A stretch of 64,000 bases of DNA from Martinezella rhizogenes. Its GTDB lineage: Bacteria; Pseudomonadota; Alphaproteobacteria; Rhizobiales; Rhizobiaceae. The notes under the pieces are model-generated. The model saw nothing but the letters and a program-made list of their open reading frames with translations. It was not told where the DNA came from and did no database searches. The stretch is taken from positions 310,001 through 374,000 of the forward strand of contig NZ_JUHG01000017.1 in the NCBI RefSeq assembly GCF_000799715.1. Reading direction: 5' to 3'. Within the stretch, counting starts at the first letter, position 1. Each line of letters begins with the position of its first letter. The translations under genes and the position numbers were made by a program. Positions 25,177-33,413 of this stretch are shown piece by piece.

Positions 25177-26151
25177 ATGACAAATCTAACACTGAAGCAG
25201 TTCCGCTATTTCGAGGCTTTGGCACGACAAGGCCATTTCGGACGTGCGGCCGATGCCTGTGCCATCTCTCAGCCCGCTCTGTCGATGCAGATCAAGGAGC
25301 TGGAGGAAACGCTGGGCACGGAGCTCTTCGAAAGAGGTGCGCGCCAGGTCCGGCTGACCAGCTTCGGAGAGGCATTTGCACTGCGGGTGCGCGAGATCCT
25401 GCGTTCGGTCGACGAACTGGGTGATCTGGCGCGGGCCTCGCAGGACCGGCTGGTGGGGCGGCTGCGGATCGGCATTATCCCGACGGTCGCGCCCTATCTG
25501 TTGCCCGCTATCATCGGCAATCTCACCCGCCTGCATGATGGGCTTGAGATCCATGTGCGCGAGACGCTGACCTCGAAGCTGGTTCAGGAGCTGGCGGAGG
25601 GCCGGCTCGACACGGCAATTGTCGCTTTGCCGGTCTCCGAGCCGTCGTTGACGGAGGTTGCGTTGTTCTCGGAGAATTTTGTGCTGGTCCGGCCAGGCGA
25701 AGATGAGGGCAAGCCAGTGCCCAATCGTGAAGCGCTACGTGAAATGAGGCTGCTGCTGCTCGAGGAGGGGCATTGCTTTCGCGATCAGGCCTTGTCGTTC
25801 TGCAATATACACTCGGCGCTGCCGCGGGAATTGATGGACGGCAGCTCCCTGTCGACGCTGGTCCAGATGGTCAGCGCCGGGATTGGCGTCACCTTGATCC
25901 CGGAAATGGCCGTGGGCGTGGAGACGCGCTCGGCGTCCGTGTCCGTGGCACGCTTCCAGACTGCCCAGCCCTCGCGAACAATCGGCATGATCTGGCGCAA
26001 GACAAACCCCCTGGCCAAGCAATTCCTGCAGATTTCCGAAGTCGTTCGCCAGTCAGCCGATACGATGCGCGCGCAATACAATCCGATATCGCCGACCCAG
26101 GAGCCCGGACTTGACGGCCACGGCGTGCGGGCGGCGGGGGGCCTCAATTAA
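25177..26151 (+). CDS. oxyR: peroxide-sensing LysR regulator OxyR
   Basis: This 324-residue LysR-type regulator should activate katG when peroxide oxidises it. The N-terminal winged helix-turn-helix is LTLKQFRYFEALARQGHFGRA with SQPALSMQIKELE. The redox pair is C200 and C209 in EEGHCFRDQALSFCN, which matches Cys199/Cys208 of enteric OxyR in spacing and context. The C-terminal tail after about residue 305 is longer than usual and low in motif content. It starts at ATG with AGGG upstream. Divergence from katG supports the assignment strongly. Confidence 0.96.
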   Translation: MTNLTLKQFRYFEALARQGHFGRAADACAISQPALSMQIKELEETLGTELFERGARQVRLTSFGEAFALRVREILRSVDELGDLARASQDRLVGRLRIGIIPTVAPYLLPAIIGNLTRLHDGLEIHVRETLTSKLVQELAEGRLDTAIVALPVSEPSLTEVALFSENFVLVRPGEDEGKPVPNREALREMRLLLLEEGHCFRDQALSFCNIHSALPRELMDGSSLSTLVQMVSAGIGVTLIPEMAVGVETRSASVSVARFQTAQPSRTIGMIWRKTNPLAKQFLQISEVVRQSADTMRAQYNPISPTQEPGLDGHGVRAAGGLN

Positions 26152-26322
26152 TCAGATTTGGCAGCAGGGCACGTACAGGAATATTTTCGCTACATCTAAC
26201 TCTACTGCGAGATGCAAGGTATAGCTTATTACTAAGATACGTAATGCGATATAATATACAATTTACGCAGAAAGTCGTTTGCCAATGTTATAATTTTATC
26301 CGGTATTTGTAAGAATCCATGA

Positions 26323-26334
26323 AAGATTAATCTT
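26323..26334. promoter_or_regulatory. palindrome upstream of the Tad-like operon
   Basis: AAGATTAATCTT is a perfect 12-base palindrome about 50 bases before the TTG start of the TadG-like gene, in a 233-base AT-rich spacer. It is a candidate operator; the regulator is unknown. Nothing else in 26152-26384 looks like a gene. Confidence 0.35.
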
Positions 26335-26384
26335 CATCGGTTCGTAGTGGCATCACTTTTTCGTAATTTAAGTGATGGTGGTTC

Positions 26385-27701
26385 TTGAAGCTGGATTATT
26401 TACCCAACCGATTCTTCGCTATATTTCGTGCACTGGGAAGAAACAGGGGCGGCAACGTCGCCATCGTTGTTGCCCTCACCATGGTGCCGATGCTCCTCGC
26501 GGTCGGTGCCAGCTTCGACTATATTCGGGCCTATAATGTCCGGCAGAGCATGCAGAGCGATCTTGACGCGGCCCTGATCGCCGCGGTCAAGAATGTCGAC
26601 GGCGGTAACACGGATGCCCTCAAGCAAAAAGTTTCCGATTGGTTCCATGCTCAGACGGAAAGCAGCTATTCTCTCGGTGATATCGAAATCGATACGACTA
26701 ACCATCGCATAACGGCGACGGCGAGCGGCACTGTTCCCACGACCCTGATGAAGATCGCCAATATCAATACCGTTCCCGTCAGCGTCGCCAGCGCCGTCAA
26801 GGGACCGGCATCGTCCTACCTCAACGTCTACATCGTCATCGACAAATCCCCGTCGATGCTGCTGGCGGCGACGACCGCGGGTCAACAGGCCATGTATAAG
26901 GGCATCGGATGTCAGTTCGCCTGCCATACGGGCGATAAGCAAACTGTCGCAGGTGCGAAATACGCCAACAATTACGCCTATAGCACCGCAAAGAACATCA
27001 AGCTGCGGGCCGATGTTGCCGTGGATGCCGTTCATGAAGTGATCGACATGATCAATACCAATGACAAGACTCATGAGCGGATCAAGGTCGGGCTGTACAG
27101 TCTGGGCGATACAATCACGGAAGTTTTGGCGCCAACCCTGGACACCACTGCCGCTAGTAATCGCGTGGATTCGGACCTTACAAGCGCAACCTCGACGACC
27201 TATACCTATTTTGACGTCTCGCTGGCGGCGCTGAAGAATAAAGTCGGAACAGGCGGAGACGGCTCCTCTTCGGCGTCGCCGCTTAAATTGGTGCTGTTGT
27301 TGACCGACGGCGTTCAATCGCAGCGCGAATGGGTAACCAGTGGTGCGCAATCTCAGCCGAAGGTGGCACCGCTCAATCCGGATTGGTGCAATTACATAAA
27401 AAAACAGTCCGCCACCATGGCGGTTCTTTATACCGAATATCTGCCGATCACCACGGACTGGGGTTACAACGCAACCGTGGGCATGAGCATGGCGAGCGCC
27501 AATTGGAAAAGCACTTGGGGTGGCACCATGGAACGCGGTGTGTCCACCAGCATTTCGCGGCTGGACTACATCCCCTATGCGCTATCTGACTGCGCGTCCT
27601 CGAAAAGTCTGTTCATGTCTGCGTCGTCTGCGACGGATATTACGGCCGGCCTGTCGGCGCTCTTCACGCAATACCTTGCCTCCGTTCGGCTGACCCAATG
27701 A
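26385..27701 (+). CDS. TadG-like protein with von Willebrand A domain
   Basis: This 438-residue protein begins with the TadG-like pseudopilin helix GGNVAIVVALTMVPMLLAVGASFDYIRAYN (about residues 21-50). A von Willebrand A domain then starts at YIVIDKSPSM near 150, where DKSPS fits the MIDAS D-x-S-x-S pattern. The second MIDAS acid is likely in LLLTDGVQSQ near 305. A cysteine pair at GCQFACHTGD near 178-184 may form a disulfide outside the cell. The only start that fits is TTG at 26385, because a stop lies just before it. It overlaps the next gene by ATGA. It is probably an envelope-anchored adhesion or pilus-tip protein. Confidence 0.83.
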   Translation: MKLDYLPNRFFAIFRALGRNRGGNVAIVVALTMVPMLLAVGASFDYIRAYNVRQSMQSDLDAALIAAVKNVDGGNTDALKQKVSDWFHAQTESSYSLGDIEIDTTNHRITATASGTVPTTLMKIANINTVPVSVASAVKGPASSYLNVYIVIDKSPSMLLAATTAGQQAMYKGIGCQFACHTGDKQTVAGAKYANNYAYSTAKNIKLRADVAVDAVHEVIDMINTNDKTHERIKVGLYSLGDTITEVLAPTLDTTAASNRVDSDLTSATSTTYTYFDVSLAALKNKVGTGGDGSSSASPLKLVLLLTDGVQSQREWVTSGAQSQPKVAPLNPDWCNYIKKQSATMAVLYTEYLPITTDWGYNATVGMSMASANWKSTWGGTMERGVSTSISRLDYIPYALSDCASSKSLFMSASSATDITAGLSALFTQYLASVRLTQ

Positions 27702-28228
27702 TGCGAAGAAGGTCGTTTGCATCGTTCCGCCGCCTCCTTGCCGATCGGAAAGGCGTGGCCGCGATCGAGTTTGCGCTTTTGGCTCTGCCGTTGTTCATGT
27801 TGATATTCGCGATCATCGAGATATCGCTGATGTTTTTCGTCAACTCCGCGCTGGATGCATCGGTTCAAAAGATTTCCCGGATGATCCGCACCGGAGAAGT
27901 CGCCTCGTCGAAGACCACCCAAGCCGCTTTCAAGGCCAAAATCTGCGACGATATGCTCTTCTCGTTCAGCTGTTCCGCCAATCTTTTGGTCAAGGTCGAC
28001 ATACTCTCCAATCTATCGTCCGCCACCAGTGCCAATCCCATCAACGCCAGCGGCAATCTCGCCGTCACCGAGACCTATAATATCGGCAAGGGCAGCGATT
28101 TCGTTCTGGTCCAGGCATTCCTGCCCTGGGATGCCGTCGTCAACTTCTTCACGTTTTCGAGCAACAAGATGGCCGACGGTCGCTATCTGCTCGGATCCTC
28201 CGTTCTGTTCCGCAACGAGCCCTTCTGA
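27698..28228 (+). CDS. TadE-like pseudopilin
   Basis: This 176-residue protein has the TadE-like prepilin start RKGVAAIEFALLALPLFMLIF (about residues 18-38), with the conserved Glu five residues into the hydrophobic stretch as needed for cleavage by a TadV/CpaA-type peptidase. A polar external domain follows. It overlaps the vWA gene and is followed after 2 bases by a second TadE-like gene, so the three form one operon. Minor pseudopilins of this type are thought to prime Flp pilus assembly. No Tad ATPase, secretin or peptidase lies in this window. Confidence 0.85.
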   Translation: MMRRRSFASFRRLLADRKGVAAIEFALLALPLFMLIFAIIEISLMFFVNSALDASVQKISRMIRTGEVASSKTTQAAFKAKICDDMLFSFSCSANLLVKVDILSNLSSATSANPINASGNLAVTETYNIGKGSDFVLVQAFLPWDAVVNFFTFSSNKMADGRYLLGSSVLFRNEPF

Positions 28229-28230
28229 TC

Positions 28231-28809
28231 ATGAAACGGAGCCTGCCCATTTACCGGTTCGTCGAACTCTGTCTTCACCGTCTGACGCGCGATCGGTCCG
28301 GCACTTCGGGTGTGGAATTCGCAATCGTCTTGCCAATCCTGCTGCTGCTGCTTGTTGGAACCGTCGATCTCGGCCACGCACTCACGGTCAGCCGGAAGAT
28401 CGATGAGATCGCTTCCACCACGGGGGATATGATTTCGCAGCAAGGCGCCTGGACGAAATCCGATGTCGCCAATCTTCTTTCCGGTTCCAGCTTCATCCTG
28501 CAGCCTTATGATACCACGGGGCTCACGATCACGGTCGCGGTGGATGATATCAGTAAAAGCGGTAACGCGACGGTCAACTGGTCTGCTGCTCTCAATACGT
28601 CCGCCCTTAGCTATGGAGCTGCAACACCGATCGATGTGCCCTCGCAGATCAAGGAAGTAGGCGTGCAGGTCGTGCTAACCCGGGTGCAATACACATTGAC
28701 GACGCCAGTCTCGGCGCTCTTTGCAAGCTTTACCGGAACAAACGGCTATAGTTTCGACCGCCATTTCTTCAATCGGCCGAGAGCCGGGAACACGATCAGC
28801 TATAAATAA
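28231..28809 (+). CDS. TadE/TadG-like pseudopilin
   Basis: This 192-residue protein has the prepilin-type segment RSGTSGVEFAIVLPILLLLLVGTVDLG (about residues 28-54), with Glu in the expected place after the basic N-terminus. The external part is beta-rich and polar. It is third and last in the TadG-TadE-TadE-like operon and ends just before a terminator that overlaps the end of the M20 hydrolase gene on the other strand. Its role is inferred from the family as a minor pilin or surface protein. Confidence 0.82.
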   Translation: MKRSLPIYRFVELCLHRLTRDRSGTSGVEFAIVLPILLLLLVGTVDLGHALTVSRKIDEIASTTGDMISQQGAWTKSDVANLLSGSSFILQPYDTTGLTITVAVDDISKSGNATVNWSAALNTSALSYGAATPIDVPSQIKEVGVQVVLTRVQYTLTTPVSALFASFTGTNGYSFDRHFFNRPRAGNTISYK

Positions 28810-28830
28810 CTTCGCTTCATCCAGCTTTTC

Positions 28831-28865
28831 AGCCCCCGCGTCAGATCATGCGGCGAGGGCTTTTT
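28831..28865 (+). terminator. terminator after the Tad-like operon
   Basis: AGCCCCCGC pairs with GCGG plus GGGCT (9 pairs with a 3-base bulge), followed by five T on the plus strand. It overlaps the last codons of the convergent hydrolase gene. Confidence 0.65.
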
Positions 28866-30009
28866 CGGCCATCGTCACCCAATAGCTGATTCCATAGGGC
28901 AGCACCTCGTCGTTGAAATCGTAAGCTGGATGGTGAAGGCCGGCGGTGTCGCCATTGCCGATGAAGATGAAGGCGCCGGGGCGCGATTCCAGCATGTAGG
29001 AAAAGTCCTCCGCTCCCATGCGTGGCGCCACGTTGGCGTCGACGCTGGAAGCGCCCGCAACCGAGCCTGCGACGCCGATCGCGAATTCCGTTTCGTTTTC
29101 ATGATTGACGGTGACCGGGTAACCACGATGGTAGTTGACCTCCGCCGTTGCGCCATGCGCCATCGCGGTCGCCTGCGCCACTTCCTTGAGGCGTTTTTCG
29201 GCGAAGTCGCGCGTTTCGGGCAGAAGCGTGCGCACCGTTCCCGTCAAGGTGACGAAGCTCGGAATGACGTTATGGGCCGTGCCGCCATGGGTCGTGGTCA
29301 CGGAGATGACCAGCGATTTCAGCGGGTCCATTCCGCGCGAGACGATCGATTGCAGGGCAATCACCACATGGGCGGATGTCAGAACGGGATCGATCGAGAG
29401 ATGCGGGGCTGCGGCATGGCTGCCATTGCCGTTGATGGTGATCTCGAAACTGTCGGCCGCCGCCATGAGCGATCCCTTGCGGATCGCAAAGCTGCCGACC
29501 GGCATGCCGGGCGAATTGTGCATGCCGTAGACTTCGCTGATGCCGAACTTGTCCATCATGCCGTCATCGAGCATGGCCAGCGCGCCAGCGCCTCCTTCTT
29601 CGGCAGGCTGGAAGATCACCGCGATCGAGCCTCTGAAGTTGCGGGTTTCCGCCAGATATTGCGCGGCACCCAGAAGCATGGCGGTATGGCCGTCATGGCC
29701 GCAGGAATGCGCCTTGCCGGGCACTTTCGACGTCCATGGCTTGCCGCTGGTTTCGGTGATCGGCAGGGCGTCCATGTCGGCACGGAAGCCGATCGTCGGC
29801 CCGTCGCCATGTCTGCCCTTGATGATGCCGACCACGCCGGTCTTGCCGAGACCAGTCTCGACGATGTCGCAGCCAAACGCCCTTAATTTCTCCGCGACGA
29901 AGCTTGATGTCTCGTGGACATCGTAGAGTAGCTCCGGCGTCTCATGCAAATGGCGCCGCCAGCCGGCGACTTCTTCCTGCATCTCTGCGGCACGGTTCAA
30001 TATCGGCAT
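28846..30009 (-). CDS. M20-family amidohydrolase (hippurate hydrolase-like)
   Basis: This 387-residue cytoplasmic metallohydrolase would remove the acyl group from an N-acylated amino acid or similar amide. Metal-ligand motifs are visible: HSCGHDGHTAMLLG (about residues 104-117) and EEGGAGALAMLDDG near 138-150, where EE holds the catalytic Glu. The dimerisation-domain signature NGNGSHAAAPHLSIDPV follows near 192-208. The start at 30009 has GAGG 8 bases upstream. It is divergent from a peptide-type importer, so its substrate is likely brought in by that system. Family members act on hippurate, N-acetyl amino acids or auxin conjugates; which applies here is unknown. Confidence 0.9.
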   Translation of the reverse strand: MPILNRAAEMQEEVAGWRRHLHETPELLYDVHETSSFVAEKLRAFGCDIVETGLGKTGVVGIIKGRHGDGPTIGFRADMDALPITETSGKPWTSKVPGKAHSCGHDGHTAMLLGAAQYLAETRNFRGSIAVIFQPAEEGGAGALAMLDDGMMDKFGISEVYGMHNSPGMPVGSFAIRKGSLMAAADSFEITINGNGSHAAAPHLSIDPVLTSAHVVIALQSIVSRGMDPLKSLVISVTTTHGGTAHNVIPSFVTLTGTVRTLLPETRDFAEKRLKEVAQATAMAHGATAEVNYHRGYPVTVNHENETEFAIGVAGSVAGASSVDANVAPRMGAEDFSYMLESRPGAFIFIGNGDTAGLHHPAYDFNDEVLPYGISYWVTMAEKALAA

Positions 30010-30039
30010 CGTCTATCCTCAATCGTCCGGGTCTGTGGG

Positions 30040-30053
30040 ATATGGCGGTATAT
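30040..30053. promoter_or_regulatory. candidate operator shared with 45815-45828
   Basis: ATATGGCGGTATAT lies 31 bases before the M20 hydrolase start. It matches ATATACTGGTATAT at 45815 in 11 of 14 positions. It could be a site for the GntR/FCD regulator encoded at 34365-35111. Confidence 0.35.
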
Positions 30054-30125
30054 TGCGCTGCGAAAATCTGATTTTGCAAGCTTCAACTTTCATTCTTGAA
30101 CGAAAAATAGGCCTGTGCTTAGATG

Positions 30126-30140
30126 GCTCAAAATTTGAGC
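30126..30140. promoter_or_regulatory. 15-base palindrome in importer control region
   Basis: GCTCAAA and TTTGAGC are perfect 7-base arms around one A. It is a strong dyad suitable for a dimeric regulator. No partner is known. Confidence 0.35.
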
Positions 30141-30621
30141 ATCGCCTTTAACGCGAGTGCTAATAAACGGGAACAATGATAGCAGGCAGCGGCCAAAGAG
30201 AGTTTCAGCGCGCATAAATGGTCGGGCCTTAAAAGAATAAAAACTGAGCGATTTCAGGAGGTTATCATTCTGTCGATTTGCGAGGATCCGGTGGCGGTCG
30301 TGGATGGCCTACGCCTGAAGCGTTCGGGACAACCAAAGGGCGCGAAAGCCTATATGGTCGTCAAACCATTGGCTCACGCAGCCTCCCGGCCTTTGTCGCC
30401 GCGGACCTCTCGTCCTATTCCATCCTGCAATACGACATTCATGCATGCTGCGATATCGGCCTGTGACGGGCCGAGGCCAGGATCATGATTGCGCAAATTC
30501 GTGTCCTGACAAGCCGCCTTTCGGTGGATGGGCACTCTCGGAAACAAGCCTTTTCGACGCGGCATTTGGGATATGTCGCGTCGATCACTCAACACACAAG
30601 AATCACATAGGGGAAATCAAG

Positions 30622-32328
30622 ATGAAGAGACGCAATATCCTTCTTGCCAGCGTGGTTGCGGCATTCGCCATGGCAGGTTCCACCGCCCATGCGGAACGCG
30701 GCGGTGATGGCGAGCTGAAGATCCTGTTCTGGCAGGCTGTTTCAACGCTCAATCCATATCTCTCCGGCGGTACCAAGGAAGTCTACAGCTCGTCCATGGT
30801 CATCGAACCGCTGGCCCGCTACGACGAAACGGGCAAGCTCGTGCCGATGCTGGTGACGGAGATCCCCACTTTGGAAAACGGCGACATTGCGCCGGATATG
30901 ACGAGCATGGTCTGGAAGCTGAAGCCGGATCTCAAATGGTCTGACGGCACGGATTTCACTGCGGATGACGTGGTCTTCACCTGGAAGTATTGCACGGCGC
31001 CGGATGGCGGCTGCGCGCAGAAGGCGCAGTATGAGGGTATCAAGTCGGTGGAAGCCGTCGACCCCCACACCGTCAAGATGACCTTCACCGAGCCGAAATA
31101 TTACCCCTATGGCGCTTTCGTCGGTGGCCAGTCGCCCATCATCCAGAAGGCGCAGTTCAAGGATTGCGTCGGAGCCGCTGCTCCCGGCTGCACATCCGCC
31201 AATTTCGGCCCGATCGGCACCGGCCCCTTCGTCGTCAAGGAGTTCAAGCCGAACGACGTTATTACCTTCACAGCCAACAAGAATTACCGCGATCCGGCCA
31301 AGCCTGCCTTCGCCACCGTAACGCTCAAAGGCGGCGGCGATGCGGTCTCCGCGGCCCGCGCGGTGCTTGAAACCGGCGAATACGACTATGCCTGGAACAT
31401 GCAGGTCGAGCCGGAAATTCTCGCAACCATGGTGGCAGCCGGCAAGGGCGAGCTTGTGACGGCCTTCGGATCACAGGTCGAACGTATCAACCTCAACCAT
31501 TATGCCGTCGACCCGTCGCTTGGCGAAAAGCGCTCGACCAAGGAAGCCGGCCCGCATCCGTCATTGTCGGACCCGGCCGTTCGCCGCGCATTGTCGATGG
31601 CGATCGATCGCGACGTCATCAACGAGGCTGGATATGGCGCGGCCGGCAAGCCGACCTGCAATATCGTGCCAGGCCCGGAGGTTTATGCGTCGACGGCGAA
31701 CGACTGGTGCCTGAAGCCGGATGTCGATGGCGCAAACAAGCTCCTGGACGAGGCCGGTTGGGTCAAGGGTTCGGACGGCATCCGCGCCAAGAACGGCGTG
31801 AAGCTCTCCTTCCTCTACCAGACATCGACCAACTCCGTGCGTCAGGCCACCCAGGCGCTGGTCAAGGACATGTGGGCTCAGATCGGCGTTGCCGCGGAAC
31901 TGCGCAATGTCAGTGCCTCCGTCTTCTTCGGCGGCGATCCCGCCAGCCCGGATACGTTCCAGAAATTCTATGCCGACGTCGAGATGTACACCAACAACTT
32001 CGACGGCACGGACCCGGAAAAATATCTGGCGGAATGGCTGTGCAACCAAATTCCCGCCCCCTCGAACGGTTGGCAGGGGCAGAACATGCCGCGCTACTGC
32101 AATCCGGAATATGAGAAGCTTGTCACTGAACTGTCGAAGACGGCCGATCTCGCCAAGCGCGCGGAAATTGCCAAGAAAGCCAATGACATGCTGACGGAGG
32201 AGGGCGCTCATATCCCGCTCATCTACCGCGGCCAGGTCTCGGCGCGCTCCGCCACCCTCGAAGGCGTCAGGATCAACGGTTGGGATTCCGAACTTTGGAA
32301 CGTCGCTGACTGGTCCCGCAAGAAGTAA
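30622..32328 (+). CDS. peptide-type ABC importer substrate-binding protein (SBP family 5)
   Basis: This 568-residue periplasmic binding protein has a Sec signal (RRNILLASVVAAFAMAGSTAHA, cut before ERGG). The body has LKPDLKWSDGTDFTADDVVFTW near 110-130, the usual family-5 lobe start, and AIDRDVINEAGYGAAGKPT later. It holds extra Cys pairs (YCTAPDGGC, DCVGAAAPGC) that may form disulfides. The start at 30622 has AGGGG upstream; the longer open frame lacks a signal. It heads an operon with two permeases and no ATPase. A hairpin after its stop probably keeps its transcript more abundant than the permease part. The ligand is unknown; peptides, opines and conjugated amines are all family substrates. 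Confidence 0.92.
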   Translation: MKRRNILLASVVAAFAMAGSTAHAERGGDGELKILFWQAVSTLNPYLSGGTKEVYSSSMVIEPLARYDETGKLVPMLVTEIPTLENGDIAPDMTSMVWKLKPDLKWSDGTDFTADDVVFTWKYCTAPDGGCAQKAQYEGIKSVEAVDPHTVKMTFTEPKYYPYGAFVGGQSPIIQKAQFKDCVGAAAPGCTSANFGPIGTGPFVVKEFKPNDVITFTANKNYRDPAKPAFATVTLKGGGDAVSAARAVLETGEYDYAWNMQVEPEILATMVAAGKGELVTAFGSQVERINLNHYAVDPSLGEKRSTKEAGPHPSLSDPAVRRALSMAIDRDVINEAGYGAAGKPTCNIVPGPEVYASTANDWCLKPDVDGANKLLDEAGWVKGSDGIRAKNGVKLSFLYQTSTNSVRQATQALVKDMWAQIGVAAELRNVSASVFFGGDPASPDTFQKFYADVEMYTNNFDGTDPEKYLAEWLCNQIPAPSNGWQGQNMPRYCNPEYEKLVTELSKTADLAKRAEIAKKANDMLTEEGAHIPLIYRGQVSARSATLEGVRINGWDSELWNVADWSRKK

Positions 32329-32340
32329 GACGCAGCGATC

Positions 32341-32368
32341 GCCGGTTCCGTCTTCTGACGGAGCCGGC
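32341..32368 (+). terminator. intercistronic hairpin after binding-protein gene
   Basis: GCCGGTTCCGTC and GACGGAGCCGGC pair over 12 positions (one T-G) around a TTCT loop, followed by GTTTTG. It lies between the binding protein and its permease and probably acts as a partial terminator or mRNA stabiliser. Confidence 0.7.
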
Positions 32369-32402
32369 GTTTTGCGTCGCCTGAAGGACTGGAGACATTC
32401 CG

Positions 32403-33413
32403 ATGTTTAACTTTACCCTGCGACGGCTGTTCTTTGCCGTGCCGACATTGCTTGTTATCAGCTTTGTCATTTTTGCTCTTCTCGACCTCGCGCCCAATAA
32501 TCCGACCGGCGATCTGCCGCTGACGATCCCGCCGGAGGTCCGCGAACAGATCCGCGCAGCACTTGGTCTCGATCAGCCCTTCCTGATCCGTTATCTCAGA
32601 TGGTTGCATCAATTCTTCATCAATGAACCGCTGAATATTCTCGAGCAGATCACCGGCTGGCAGTTCGGTGATGGCCATAGACTGCGGGTGCTCTCCTGGG
32701 CAACACGCAGCCCGGTGGTCGATCTTGTCGTCCAGCGCATGCCGCAAACATTGTGGGTGGTGGGTCTCTCCTACCTCTTCGGCGTATTGCTGGCGATCCC
32801 GATCGGCGTTCTCTCCGCCTACAAACAATATTCGATCTTCGACCAGATCGGCACCTTCATTTCCATGGTTGGTTATTCCGTGCCAACCTTCTTCACCGGC
32901 GTGCTGCTGATCGTTGTCTTCAGCTCTTATTTGCACTGGTTTCCATCGGTCTACGACACCAATCTGCGCGTGACGGACTGGTCGAGCTTTGTGGCGCAGA
33001 TCAAACAGATGTTCCTGCCGGTCATGGTGCTGACGCTTTACAACGTCTCGCATATCAGCCGCTTCGTGCGCGCCTCCATGCTCGACAACCTGCATCAGGA
33101 TTATGTCCGTACCGCGCGCGCCAAGGGCGTCAAGGAAAAGACCGTGCTTCTGGTGCATGTGCTGCGCAACAGCCTGATACCGGTCGTGACCGTTATCGCG
33201 CTGGGCGTGCCGACGATTTTTTCCGGCGCCATCATCACCGAACAGGTCTTTCGGGTGAACGGCCTTGGCCAGCTTTTGATCGTGGCCGTGCAGGGCGGGG
33301 ATATCCCAATGGTTCAGACCCTGACCTTCATCTTCGCGGTGCTGATCGTTCTCTTCAACCTGATTGCCGACGTGCTTTACGGCATTCTTGACCCGAGGAT
33401 CCGTTATGACTGA
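32403..33413 (+). CDS. peptide-type ABC importer permease (DppB-like)
   Basis: This 336-residue inner-membrane permease has the first helix RRLFFAVPTLLVISFVIFALLDL near 7-29 and about six helices in all. The coupling EAA-type loop VRTARAKGVKEKTVLLVHVLRNSLIPV near 235-260 is intact. A long periplasmic insert after helix 1 (about residues 30-100) is larger than in DppB. Its last codons overlap the start of the next permease by 8 bases. No ATPase gene follows, so energy must come from an ATPase encoded elsewhere. Confidence 0.92.
   Translation: MFNFTLRRLFFAVPTLLVISFVIFALLDLAPNNPTGDLPLTIPPEVREQIRAALGLDQPFLIRYLRWLHQFFINEPLNILEQITGWQFGDGHRLRVLSWATRSPVVDLVVQRMPQTLWVVGLSYLFGVLLAIPIGVLSAYKQYSIFDQIGTFISMVGYSVPTFFTGVLLIVVFSSYLHWFPSVYDTNLRVTDWSSFVAQIKQMFLPVMVLTLYNVSHISRFVRASMLDNLHQDYVRTARAKGVKEKTVLLVHVLRNSLIPVVTVIALGVPTIFSGAIITEQVFRVNGLGQLLIVAVQGGDIPMVQTLTFIFAVLIVLFNLIADVLYGILDPRIRYD

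Larger units (their letters stand above)
30010..30621. other. 612-base divergent spacer with leader structures and a possible non-AUG leader ORF
   Basis: This long spacer holds the control region for the M20 hydrolase (minus) and the importer (plus). It contains the operator-like site at 30040, a palindrome at 30126 and a perfect AGGAGG at 30256-30261. Eight bases after AGGAGG lies CTG (30270), in frame with a 72-codon open stretch to a stop at 30488 that includes a GTG at 30291. No standard start stands at the right distance, and the translation is not recognised. It may be a leader peptide or a relic. Confidence 0.4.
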
